From an uncultured Bacteroidia bacterium (lineage in GTDB: Bacteria; Bacteroidota; Bacteroidia; J057; CALAJH01): 61,991 nucleotides of DNA. The notes beneath the pieces were generated by a model, which ran no database searches, was not told the origin of the DNA, and saw only the letters and a list, made by a program, of their open reading frames with translations. Below, one piece after another: positions 53,268 to 61,873 of the stretch. The stretch spans positions 1 through 61,991 of the forward strand of contig CALAJH010000008.1 of assembly GCA_937922655.1 (NCBI GenBank). The letters are read 5' to 3'. Position 1 is the first letter of the stretch; each line of letters opens with the position of its first letter. Both the position numbers and the translations under genes were made by a program.

Positions 53268-54314
53268 ATGAAACCTGAATACTACCACCAAGTCGCGGCC
53301 CGAAGCTTTCCTACGTCGCAAATGTTTTTGGAAATTTTCGGTCAAATGCCCCACATTTGCGACGTTTATTATCTGGACAAGGAAAAAGTCGAGGCCACGC
53401 TCGAATTTTTGGAGACAACGGAGATACGCGAATTTTTTTACGTCGGCGACGACGGAACCCCTCTCGCGCGCAACCGGCTTTACATCGGCAAACGGGGCAT
53501 CGTCGAACTGGATTTGGACGGCGTGCGGGCCGACGTCTCGTATTTTTTTCCCGAATCGGAGAAAGAGCATTTGGCCGAGCGGGTCAAGGCATGGCGCGCC
53601 TTGCGCATCACCGAACGCGAACCCCGGGTTTATTTGCTCGGCTTTTCCGACGGCGACTTTCACTTGACCCCTTTTGAAATCAAAGCGCCGGAGGTAGACA
53701 TCGCCCTGACCTACGGCGAGGATTTTTTGCCCGTCAACGAACGCATTCTTTCACGCCTATCGCAAAAGAAAAGCAAGGGCTTGGTCATCCTTTACGGGCC
53801 GCCCGGCACCGGAAAGACCACCTACCTCCGTTATCTTATCGGGCGTTTGGCCGAAGAAACCAAGAAAATCGTCTATCTGCCGCCCGACGTCGCCAAAGAA
53901 CTGGCTTCGCCAAGCTTTTTGCCTTTTCTTACCCACCATCCCGACTCGATTCTCATCATCGAGGATGCGGAAAACATCGTACGCGAACGTTCGGGACAAA
54001 GCCACCAAGCCGTCGCCAACCTGCTCAATCTCTCCGACGGCATTCTCAGCGACTGTCTAAGCATTCAAGTCGTTTGCAGTTTCAACAGCGACCTGACCCG
54101 CGTAGACCCGGCGCTGATGCGAAAAGGACGGTTAATCGCCAAACATTATTTCGATAAAATCCCCGTCGAAAGGGCGAAAAAAATCGTCGAAAAAGAAGGA
54201 CTCGGTTTCGAGGTTACCGAACCCATGACCCTCGCCGAAATTTATTACTACCACGACGGGTTGAACGACCACAAAGCCAAAACCATGCCGATAGGTTTCC
54301 TAAAAAAACGCTGA
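53268..54314 (+). CDS. AAA-family ATPase of unknown role
   Basis: A 348-residue cytoplasmic protein. The N-terminal ~170 residues are a domain I do not recognise (MPHICDVYYLDKEKVEATLEFLE; DGTPLARNRLYIGKRGIVELDL). A AAA domain follows: Walker A LYGPPGTGKTTYLRYL at ~176-191, Walker B SILIIEDAEN at ~226-235, a sensor-like VVCSFNSDL and an Arg-finger-like RVDPALMRKGRL. All key residues look present, so ATP hydrolysis is likely. No neighbour indicates the substrate. Similar Bacteroidota proteins are annotated only as AAA ATPases. Confidence 0.8.
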   Translation: MKPEYYHQVAARSFPTSQMFLEIFGQMPHICDVYYLDKEKVEATLEFLETTEIREFFYVGDDGTPLARNRLYIGKRGIVELDLDGVRADVSYFFPESEKEHLAERVKAWRALRITEREPRVYLLGFSDGDFHLTPFEIKAPEVDIALTYGEDFLPVNERILSRLSQKKSKGLVILYGPPGTGKTTYLRYLIGRLAEETKKIVYLPPDVAKELASPSFLPFLTHHPDSILIIEDAENIVRERSGQSHQAVANLLNLSDGILSDCLSIQVVCSFNSDLTRVDPALMRKGRLIAKHYFDKIPVERAKKIVEKEGLGFEVTEPMTLAEIYYYHDGLNDHKAKTMPIGFLKKR

Positions 54315-54483
54315 CGGCGACGTTGTCCATCGCTTTGGCGGCCCGCTGTCGAGCGGACGGGAACTTGCGGCCGAATGGCTTGTCGGGCACCGGGGAATCG
54401 ACGCCGTCGAGGCCGAAGGATTGGCGGGGGTCGAACGAGCCCCGCCGTATTCGAAGGAACGAGCAAACGGCAATAAAACACAA

Positions 54484-54514
54484 ACGGCTTCGGCGTAGTT
54501 TCGCCGAAGCCGTA
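54484..54514 (-). terminator. Terminator after the DUF1573 gene
   Basis: Perfect inverted repeat ACGGCTTCGGCG / CGCCGAAGCCGT with a 6-nt loop; on the minus strand it is followed by TTTGTGTTTTATT. It can also end transcription from the AAA ATPase. Confidence 0.85.
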
Positions 54515-54565
54515 TCGAACAAAATTTTTCTTAACCGTTTCGCGCCAACAATCGTCGAGCGCGTT

Positions 54566-55060
54566 TCATTTTTTCTCTTTGGGAGCAACTTCGGCGGTAA
54601 AAGTAAGCTTGGTGGCGGGGGGGTCGGTGTTGGCGAAAACGGTAACGTCCTTGTTGGCTTTGCCCGCCCGTCCGTTGGAATCGAATTTAACGCGGATGAA
54701 TCCTTTTTCCCCGGGCGCGACGGCCTCTTTGGTATAGGAGGGGGTGGTACATCCGCAAGCGGGCTTGACCTTCGATATTTTCAGCGGATTCGTTCCCGTG
54801 TTGGTGAAAACGAAATCATAGACGGCGCTGTCCCCTTCGACAATGTTGCCAAAGTCGTGTTTGGTTTTGTCGAATTTAATGGTGGTTTTGGGGAGGGTGG
54901 TATCGGCGGCGGCGGCCCCGGAATCGGGGGCGACAATCGTGGCTTTGGCGGTGGTGTCGGCGGCGGTTTTGTTTTCCTCGCCCGATTTGTTTTCGCCGGC
55001 GCAGGCGGCAAGCGACGCCGCCACGAACAGCGTCCACAGGCATTGACGGATTTTGCTCAT
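54566..55060 (-). CDS. DUF1573 lipoprotein
   Basis: A 164-residue protein with a lipoprotein signal (FVAASLAAC), an Ala/Thr/Asp-rich linker (residues ~25-60) and a DUF1573 Ig-like domain (~62-155) containing HDFGNIVEGDSAVYDFVFTN, the CGCTTP motif (KPACGCTTPSY) and GFIRVKFDSNGRAG. DUF1573 is an uncharacterised, often outer-membrane or periplasmic domain common in Bacteroidota. The mature protein probably sits on an envelope face. It is followed by a strong terminator. Confidence 0.85.
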   Translation of the reverse strand: MSKIRQCLWTLFVAASLAACAGENKSGEENKTAADTTAKATIVAPDSGAAAADTTLPKTTIKFDKTKHDFGNIVEGDSAVYDFVFTNTGTNPLKISKVKPACGCTTPSYTKEAVAPGEKGFIRVKFDSNGRAGKANKDVTVFANTDPPATKLTFTAEVAPKEKK

Positions 55061-55088
55061 ATTTTTTATGTATGCAAATTTTTATGGT

Positions 55089-55370
55089 TTATGCACCTTT
55101 ACTTTTGACGTCTTCGAGCAAGTTTTCGACTTCGCGCAGCAACTCTTCGGCCTTGCGGTAGTCTTGGTTTTGGGAATCGGAGCGTTGGACGGTAGCCGGA
55201 GGGTTTTTCATTGCACCCGCCAACATCATTTTCAGCTGTTCGATTTGTTTTTCGATTTGAAAGCTGAGCTTTCCGCGGGTGTTCTTGCCGGAGTCCGGGG
55301 CCAAAAGGATGCCCACCACCGCGCCGACCGCTACCCCGCCCAGAAATATCATCAAATTGCGATTGTTCAT
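55089..55370 (-). CDS. YtxH-domain small protein
   Basis: A 93-residue protein with one N-terminal hydrophobic segment carrying glycines (LMIFLGGVAVGAVVGILLAPDSG), the YtxH hallmark, and a charged coiled-coil tail (IEKQIEQLKMMLA; YRKAEELLREVENLLEDVK). Such proteins are stress- or envelope-associated with unclear function. ATG 55370 follows a -7 box at 55389-55396. Confidence 0.85.
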   Translation of the reverse strand: MNNRNLMIFLGGVAVGAVVGILLAPDSGKNTRGKLSFQIEKQIEQLKMMLAGAMKNPPATVQRSDSQNQDYRKAEELLREVENLLEDVKSKGA

Positions 55371-55388
55371 TTTTCCCGCGTTTGGACG

Positions 55389-55396
55389 CAAAATTA
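55389..55396 (-). promoter_or_regulatory. -7 box for the YtxH gene
   Basis: TAATTTTG on the minus strand, 18 nt before the ATG at 55370, with GCGGGAAAA near the start. Confidence 0.5.
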
Positions 55397-55547
55397 CGGC
55401 TTTTACCGCGTCAAAAAAAATAATCCCCCGTTGCCGACGTTTTTTTACACCGTTATTCCACCGCGACGGTTGAAAGCCCTCCGCTTTACGACGGCCCAAG
55501 TCTACCGCGCCGGCGGCCGACAAAACCATACCGAGGATAAAAAACCT

Positions 55548-55555
55548 TAACTTTG
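55548..55555 (+). promoter_or_regulatory. -7 box for the NuoL-like gene
   Basis: TAACTTTG followed by C, 11 nt upstream of the ATG at 55567; divergent from the YtxH promoter. Confidence 0.55.
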
Positions 55556-55566
55556 CACGTCTAACG

Positions 55567-57666
55567 ATGAACGAAGCGACACACGCGATTTTGCCGACGG
55601 TGGCGATAGGCATTCCGGCGTTGGGCGCGGCAACGATGCTGTTGCGTTGGCGCGAACGCACGGCGGCGGGAGTGGCTTTCGCGTTTATGACCTTGGCTTT
55701 GGCGGCGGCGTGGACGCTGTTCGTCGGCTTTTGGGTTGCCGGCTCGCCGCCCGTTTACCGCTCGCTCAACTGGCTCAATTTTCCGGGCGGGATTGCGATT
55801 ATCCTTTCGGTGTGGATGGACGTACATTCGACGATGATGGGCGCTCTGGTTTCGTTGATTGCATGGTTGGTGTTTATGTTCAGCGCCGGCGGCCGGTTCA
55901 AACGAAGGTATTGGGGATTTTTGCTGTTGTTTGTGGGCGCAATGCAAATGTTGGTATTCGCGGGCGACGTATGGACGTTTTTTGTGGCGTGGGAACTCAT
56001 AGGCTTGTGTTCGTTCGCGCTCATTGCCTACGACGACGAAAAACAAACGGCGGTGCGAGGGGCGCGCAAGGCGTTTTTGGTCAATCGTTTGGGGGATTTT
56101 GCGTTGTGGGCGGGGCTGCTGACCTTGTGGGCGATGTGCGGCGCATCGGATTTTCCGACGCTTTTCAACGACGTTCACGAGCTGACTTTGCGCGAGGTGG
56201 AGATACAAATACTGGGGGAGGCTACGGAAGGGGCGCCAACGTGGTTGAATTGGGCGTTGTTCGGGGTGTTTTTGGGGGCGGCGACAAAAGCGGCGCAGGC
56301 TCCGCTTTCGGTGTGGCTCCCCGACGCCATGGCCGGACCCACGCCCGTAAGCGCCCTTTTACACTCTTCGACAATGGTGGCCGCCGGCGTATGGGCGCTC
56401 ATTCGTTTTTTCCCCGTGCTGACACCGGAAATATTGACGCTTGCGGCTTTCGTCGGCGGTTTTAGCGCCTTGTTGGCCGCCGCCGCCGCCCTCGCCCAAC
56501 GCAACGTCAAAAAAATATTGGCGTACTCGACCGTTTCCCAACTGGGTCTGATGTTTTTGGCCGTCGGCGTCCAATTTCCCGAAATCGCCGGATTTCACCT
56601 CGTTACCCACGCTTTTTACAAATCGGCGCTGTTTCTTTGCGTGGCCCGCATCGCACACGAACTCGAAACGATGCGCAAAGACCTCCCCCCTTCCGACGAC
56701 CCTTACGACGTTTACGGCATGGGAGGACTGCGCAAACGCCTGCCCGTTACCTTTGTCGTGTTTTTGTTGGCGGCGGCGGCGTTGATCGGCATTCCGGGGA
56801 CGGCGGGCTTCGTCTCCAAGGACGGAATATTTGTTTCGGCAGTAGGTTGGGCGTTGGTCAACGGGGTTTTTTCCGACAACTACGGGCTGATAGCCCCCGC
56901 CATTGCGGCCATATTGTCGGTAGGTTTTACGGCTTTTTACATGGTTCGCACGACTCTTTTGATATTCGGGGGCAAAACACGATTGGGTTCAACGGCAACG
57001 CCCCCGACGCGCACGATTTTGACGACCGTACCGTTGGCGTTAACGGCGTTGTTTTTTCTTTGGCCGATGTTTGGGTGGGAGGCGTTCCATGACGCGCAAC
57101 GGAGCTTTTTGGTCGAAAAGCTCCATTTTGCGGCGCCGGCGTCTTTGGTGCGCACAACGACCGAGTTGGCGTTATGGGCGGGCGAACGCTACCACGGATG
57201 GATAGCGTTGGGAGCGGGTTTGTTGGCGGCGTTGGGAGCGACGTTGGCCGTGCCGATTTATTTGCCCTTGTCTCGACGCTTGTCGCGGGCATTGCCGCCG
57301 CGTCGTCCGCCGCTTTTCAAACGTTGGGGCGCGTCGTTTTTCGGTTTGAACCCCGTTTGGGAACGGGGATTGCGGCCGTTGCTGAACGCGGCGGCGGCGG
57401 CGGCGGCTTTTATCGAACGCCGGATGATAGACCGTCTTCTCGAATGGGCGGCGGCACGCGTCGCGGGCGACGCAAACGCGTTGCCCAACATCGCCGCAGG
57501 CGTGGAAAAACGCCTCGTCGACGCCGTCGTTCACGCCGTCGCGCAAATCGTACACGCGGCAGGCGGAACGCTCCGCCACCTGCAACAAGGAAAGTTGGGT
57601 ACCCGGCTTTTTCTTGCCTTCCTACTTTTTGCCCTCGTTTTGGCGTGGGCTTATTCCCAAAGATAG
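55567..57666 (+). CDS. nuoL: NuoL-like proton-translocating membrane subunit
   Basis: A 699-residue, ~15-TM protein of the complex I antiporter-like family. Family motifs are WMDVHSTMMGALVSLIAWLVF, FVAWELIGLCSFALIAYDDEK, KAAQAPLSVWLPDAMAGPTPVSALLHSSTMVAAGVWAL (with the conserved Lys) and NVKKILAYSTVSQLGLMFLAVG. The C-terminal lateral helix region is present. It stands alone: no other complex I gene lies on either side. It may be complex I NuoL split from its cluster, or a paralogue used by another ion-pumping complex such as an inorganic-carbon (DabB-type) system. Confidence 0.85.
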   Translation: MNEATHAILPTVAIGIPALGAATMLLRWRERTAAGVAFAFMTLALAAAWTLFVGFWVAGSPPVYRSLNWLNFPGGIAIILSVWMDVHSTMMGALVSLIAWLVFMFSAGGRFKRRYWGFLLLFVGAMQMLVFAGDVWTFFVAWELIGLCSFALIAYDDEKQTAVRGARKAFLVNRLGDFALWAGLLTLWAMCGASDFPTLFNDVHELTLREVEIQILGEATEGAPTWLNWALFGVFLGAATKAAQAPLSVWLPDAMAGPTPVSALLHSSTMVAAGVWALIRFFPVLTPEILTLAAFVGGFSALLAAAAALAQRNVKKILAYSTVSQLGLMFLAVGVQFPEIAGFHLVTHAFYKSALFLCVARIAHELETMRKDLPPSDDPYDVYGMGGLRKRLPVTFVVFLLAAAALIGIPGTAGFVSKDGIFVSAVGWALVNGVFSDNYGLIAPAIAAILSVGFTAFYMVRTTLLIFGGKTRLGSTATPPTRTILTTVPLALTALFFLWPMFGWEAFHDAQRSFLVEKLHFAAPASLVRTTTELALWAGERYHGWIALGAGLLAALGATLAVPIYLPLSRRLSRALPPRRPPLFKRWGASFFGLNPVWERGLRPLLNAAAAAAAFIERRMIDRLLEWAAARVAGDANALPNIAAGVEKRLVDAVVHAVAQIVHAAGGTLRHLQQGKLGTRLFLAFLLFALVLAWAYSQR

Positions 57667-57840
57667 CGTATGCCCAAAACGTCCCCGACTCGACAACGAC
57701 GTCAATCGGTGTTTAAAGTCGGAATGTCCAAGTTGTCTCCAAAAGGTTCGTTGCGAATTGAAAAAACCGTCGTTCGCAAGTTCGGGCCGCAACGTAAGTT
57801 TTCGGCAAAATTTAACCCCGGTCTTTTTCGTTGAAGGTTG

Positions 57841-60800
57841 TTAAAACGTTCGGCTGAAGGTAAAGGCAAATTGCATTTTTTGTACCCGTCCGTCTTCGAC
57901 GGGCAAAGCGAGGTCCATACGCATGGGAATATTGAAAAGATACATTTGAAATCCGATTCCCGCACCCATGATGAACGGGGTTTTGAGACTCTGGACGACG
58001 ACGTTGAACGGCGGGACGTCGATACGTTTGGCGTCGATGGGGTTTCGTGTGGAGAAGGGGTTGCCGGTAGTCCAAGCGGTGCCGACGTCGTAGTACAAAC
58101 AGAGTAAGGTGCGGTACATAGGCTGAACGGGCAAAACCGTTTTAGAGCGCAATCCAAAGACGGGGATGCGGGCTTCGATGTTAAGCATCCCCGCTTGGGC
58201 GCCGTTACGGGCGTTGTATCCAAAACCCCGAAAGGGCAAAGCGAACGCCATACCCGCAAACCGCGATAAGTTGCCCCCGTAAGGCACTTCCTGCGGATTT
58301 TGAAAGTCCCGAAAGAGCCAATGCGGGTAACCTCCCAAAAATATCGGCGGCGACTCCGGCCCCGGATGCATGGCCGCAAAAAATCTTTGGGCCAGAACGA
58401 TTTTACCAAACAGACGCGTGTATCGACGCACGTCCACCCCGATTTGGGTAAACGGCACGGCTTTTTGCGAAAAGGCGTAATGCCCCTGCACCCACGCCCC
58501 GGCCAACCAACCGTTTACGGGCATTCGGTCGACCGTCTGCAGGCGTTTCCAACGATATTCGACCCGCAAACGCGAAAGCGTCTCGTTTCCATCCCGATTG
58601 ACGTTGTCGTAAAGCAGCAGGTCGTAACGTTTTAAGAACGCCGTCCCGAGGGTAAGGATAAGGTCGTGATGTCGGTGAAACGGGTAGCTTATCCCCGCGT
58701 AGGCGTCAAGCGTTCGGAAGCGGTAGTTTTGGAGGAACTGTTCGGTATTGCCGACGCGGGCGGAGTCGGCGCGAAAATAGTGGTTGAAATAATCGGTTCC
58801 GGCAAAAAATTTGGTTCCGGCGCCGACGAACTCGTATCGGGCGCCGCCGTCGGCGGAGCGCAGGTTCCAATACGTCCGAAAGCGAAGCGTGAGCCGGTGG
58901 CGCTCGAAGGGGTCTTCGAGTCTAGCCCGCAAGTGGGCCCCAAAGTTAAGTATGGGGTCAAATTCCAGCGCCAAATCAAAACCTCGGTGGATGAGCATAC
59001 CTTTGGCTTTACCCGTTTCGGCAACCCGCACCTTGTTGATGTCAAAGCTCGGCTTGGCCGCAATGGTTACCGCCGCCTCTTTGGAACGCCGACGGACGGT
59101 TTGACGTTGCTTGCGTGCGTCGTCGTCGCCTTCGTCGAAAACATAGTAGCGTCGGGACTTGGCGGGTGTGGAGTCTTCAAGGGCCGTATCCGCAGGCTCG
59201 AGTCGCAGCATCTCCCGCAACTTTATCGCCTGTTCCTGTTTGGGGTCGAGGTATTTTTTTTGCGCCGCCGCCTTGCGCTCGCGAGCCAACGAATGATAAG
59301 CGGGCGTCGTGGGACCCGAATACGTTTTGGGTTTGTACAAATAATATTGGAGTTCGCCCCGGTCGTAGCCCGAAAGCATTTGCCCACCTTTGGACGACTG
59401 CATTCCCTCCAATCCGCCCGTAAAACCCGTAACGAACACGCCCGAACTGTCCTCGGCGTTGAAATACGCGGTGTAAATGCGACGGACATTGGGCAAGCCC
59501 ACCGCATCGGTAAAAAAATGCACGGCGCTGTCCTGATAAAAAGGGCGGGTTTCGTTGGCGTAGGGGGTGTTGGTATACCGAACGATGGGCCGGTTTTTTT
59601 TCGCCAGTTCGATGCCGTAGAGGTCGAAATTCCTTTTAAGTAAAAAGTTGAAGTCGGCGGTTTGGGGTTTTTGGAGGACGGAGTCGCGATTGGAAACGAA
59701 AAAAAGCTGTTTGCCGTCTTCGGAATAGGCGGGATGGCGGTCGTCGAAAGGGTCGTTGGTCAGGGCGGTGAAGTCGGCTTTCATGGCCGGGGTGATGTAA
59801 AGGTCGGTATAGCCGTTTTTTTGTGCGGCGGCGACGAGCGAGCGTCCGTCGGGCGACCAGGCAAGGTCGTGAATGGCGTCGAAACGCTCGCTCAAAGGGT
59901 ATTCGTCCGTTTTCCTGCCTTTGAGAGTCAGATAAACAAGTTTGAGTTCGGTTCCTTTTACGGAAACGAAGGCAACGGCGGCTCCCGTGGGCGACCACGC
60001 AATCGGCAAACGCAACTCGTCCCACGCCGAATGTCCGTTCTTGGAACCAAAGACGGCGAGGGTACGGGTTTCGCCGCCGGCGTTTTTGGCGCCATAAGTC
60101 TTGACCCTGAAAGCGCCGTCTTTTTCGACGATAAAAACGGCGCCCAAACGACGCGGATGTATCGCCGCGCCCGCAATCCGCCCGGGCGCAACGCTTATCG
60201 CGTTCCAACCTTCGACCGACGGCGCGTTGCGATAGTTGTTGCGGATAAATTCCAGCCATTTTTCCGTCATAGTCTTGACCCCGTAACCCAAAACGGCGTT
60301 GAAACTGTAGTCTATCGAACGGGCCATGCGCGAAAAATAGACGATTTCCGCAACTTTTTTCATGCCGTAGGTTCGCTCGATGTAGCGCCATATAGATTTT
60401 CGCACACTTGTCGCTTGGGCCGAGCGCTCGTCGCCGGCAGCCAAACGTTCGATTTCGACGTCGGAAAGCGTCGAAAGAATCATTTCGTCGGTGGGGGTCC
60501 AGCCTTCGCCCACAAATCGCGACAACCCCTCGCGATACCAAACGTGTTGATAAAGCAAAAGTCGGTTTTGAAGCGCCGAACGCTTCATGCCGCCGTAAAT
60601 CATTTCGTCCAAGAGCGCCCGCACCAAGGCCGTGCGCAACATTGAACCGTATTCGGCATAACTACCCGGAAAATACACCGAAAAAATATTGACCTGATGG
60701 TCGGCGTGCAAACGCGGGTATGCGGGATCGGCCGCAGACGAAAACGCCGCCGCCGAGGCGTAGACATGAACCCGGTAACGGTTGGAGGGGCGATAATCGA

Positions 60801-61053
60801 AAAACTCGGTAAGTTCGTTGTAATGAGCGGAAAGAAGACGGACGGTGTTGACGGCCAAATTTTGATTGGCGCCGGTATAGTAAACGTCAAATTTACCCGA
60901 GGAAATCCACGACCACTTACCCGTACCGCGACTCCGTAAAGGCTCGGCGTCGAAAGACCGGGCAAAATTGTCCCGGTATTCGTCGAACTGTCCGAACACT
61001 ATCGTCGCCGGCGACCACGTCAGCCATGCCGCCACCATTATCGCTTTGCCCAT
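57841..61053 (-). CDS. TolB-like propeller fused to outer membrane beta-barrel
   Basis: A ~1070-residue exported protein. ATG 61053 (an upstream one at 61071 adds six residues) begins a signal peptide ending VFGQ. Order: an N-terminal peptidase-MA-like domain (~35-280; KFDVYYTGANQNLAVNTVRLLSAHYNE) that lacks HExxH (MIYGG occupies the site); a WD40-like/PD40 propeller (~285-540; SPDGRSLVAAAQKNGYTDLYI, YSEDGKQLFFVSNRDSV); a charged linker (~640-720); and a C-terminal surface-antigen-like 16-strand-type barrel ending FTFSRTF. Probably an outer membrane scaffold or assembly factor; a catalytic role looks unlikely. An off-consensus TATTTTG box lies 7 nt upstream. Confidence 0.8.
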   Translation of the reverse strand: MGKAIMVAAWLTWSPATIVFGQFDEYRDNFARSFDAEPLRSRGTGKWSWISSGKFDVYYTGANQNLAVNTVRLLSAHYNELTEFFDYRPSNRYRVHVYASAAAFSSAADPAYPRLHADHQVNIFSVYFPGSYAEYGSMLRTALVRALLDEMIYGGMKRSALQNRLLLYQHVWYREGLSRFVGEGWTPTDEMILSTLSDVEIERLAAGDERSAQATSVRKSIWRYIERTYGMKKVAEIVYFSRMARSIDYSFNAVLGYGVKTMTEKWLEFIRNNYRNAPSVEGWNAISVAPGRIAGAAIHPRRLGAVFIVEKDGAFRVKTYGAKNAGGETRTLAVFGSKNGHSAWDELRLPIAWSPTGAAVAFVSVKGTELKLVYLTLKGRKTDEYPLSERFDAIHDLAWSPDGRSLVAAAQKNGYTDLYITPAMKADFTALTNDPFDDRHPAYSEDGKQLFFVSNRDSVLQKPQTADFNFLLKRNFDLYGIELAKKNRPIVRYTNTPYANETRPFYQDSAVHFFTDAVGLPNVRRIYTAYFNAEDSSGVFVTGFTGGLEGMQSSKGGQMLSGYDRGELQYYLYKPKTYSGPTTPAYHSLARERKAAAQKKYLDPKQEQAIKLREMLRLEPADTALEDSTPAKSRRYYVFDEGDDDARKQRQTVRRRSKEAAVTIAAKPSFDINKVRVAETGKAKGMLIHRGFDLALEFDPILNFGAHLRARLEDPFERHRLTLRFRTYWNLRSADGGARYEFVGAGTKFFAGTDYFNHYFRADSARVGNTEQFLQNYRFRTLDAYAGISYPFHRHHDLILTLGTAFLKRYDLLLYDNVNRDGNETLSRLRVEYRWKRLQTVDRMPVNGWLAGAWVQGHYAFSQKAVPFTQIGVDVRRYTRLFGKIVLAQRFFAAMHPGPESPPIFLGGYPHWLFRDFQNPQEVPYGGNLSRFAGMAFALPFRGFGYNARNGAQAGMLNIEARIPVFGLRSKTVLPVQPMYRTLLCLYYDVGTAWTTGNPFSTRNPIDAKRIDVPPFNVVVQSLKTPFIMGAGIGFQMYLFNIPMRMDLALPVEDGRVQKMQFAFTFSRTF

Positions 61054-61071
61054 CGGTCCGCAAAATAACAA

Positions 61072-61374
61072 TAAATATCGTGCCGGCGGTTCTTAAATCC
61101 GCATGCCAACGACAAAAGAAGATATATTTACAAATTTTTTGGAGCATGTATTTTTACCTTGAATTTGCGCCGCCGCGAGTAACGTTAAACCGATAACGTT
61201 GTTATAGTTGGTAACGTAAGTCGAAAAGCAGGACGAAAGCGTAGGTTATTGTAAAGCTTGGGATAAGCATGAAAACCGGATATTTAATTTGTATTCGGAA
61301 TGCGAAAAAGGTACGACCCGCGTTTATTGACGACGGCGCTTTATTTTTTACGGGCGACGAGCTATCTTTGCACG
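61072..61374. other. Intergenic region upstream of the small lipoprotein
   Basis: About 300 bases. Apart from the promoter box at 61363-61370 I see no gene or strong hairpin. Confidence 0.5.
61363..61370 (+). promoter_or_regulatory. -7 box abutting the small lipoprotein gene
   Basis: TATCTTTG followed by CACG and then the ATG at 61375, so the start codon lies 4 nt from the box. Confidence 0.6.
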
Positions 61375-61764
61375 ATGACAAGAAAATTAACGTTGGCGGC
61401 GCTGGCGGGGTTGTTGTGGGCTTGCGACCGGAGACCGGCCGAAGAACGTTTGGCGGACCGATTGTGCGATTGCGCCAAAACCCAAAAAGCGGCGTTGCAA
61501 GAAGTAAAAAAAGCGCTCGAAGCGCCCGACTTTTCCGAAGAACGTTTTATTGGCGTTTACGAGGCCTCGGTCGCCGCCAACGATTCCTGCGTCAAAGCCG
61601 TGGAATCCGCCCCTGAATTTGTCCCCGTCGCCGCCGACGAAAAACGCTTGGCCGCTTACCGCAACCGCGCCCAAAAATTATGTGTCGCCAAAATTCGCGA
61701 AGAATCCGAAGCCTTGTTCAAAAAATTTAAGGCGAAACACACCCAAAGACGACAACAAAAATAA
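61375..61764 (+). CDS. Small lipoprotein of unknown function
   Basis: A 129-residue protein with a lipoprotein signal (AALAGLLWAC). The mature part is helical and charged, with Cys-rich pieces: RLADRLCDCAKTQKAALQEVKKALE, VYEASVAANDSCVKAVE and NRAQKLCVAKIREESEALFKKFKAKH. The four cysteines after the lipobox may pair. The early CDCA motif resembles small Bacteroidota periplasmic proteins. ATG 61375 is firm because a -7 box ends 4 nt before it. Confidence 0.7.
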   Translation: MTRKLTLAALAGLLWACDRRPAEERLADRLCDCAKTQKAALQEVKKALEAPDFSEERFIGVYEASVAANDSCVKAVESAPEFVPVAADEKRLAAYRNRAQKLCVAKIREESEALFKKFKAKHTQRRQQK

Positions 61765-61873
61765 ACGGCGCCAAACGGCAACAAATTTAATTCGATAAAT
61801 TTTACCCGATAATACGCAATTTTCGTTACATTCGCGTACGCTATCTTATTCAAAAGTACAAAAACAATCCCCC

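Noticed and set aside
57702-57840. Protein-like stretch (FAENLRCGPNLRTTVF then SIRNEPFGDNLDIP) between convergent genes
   Set aside because: It has no start in frame outside the overlapping 1070-residue gene, no promoter and no recognisable family.
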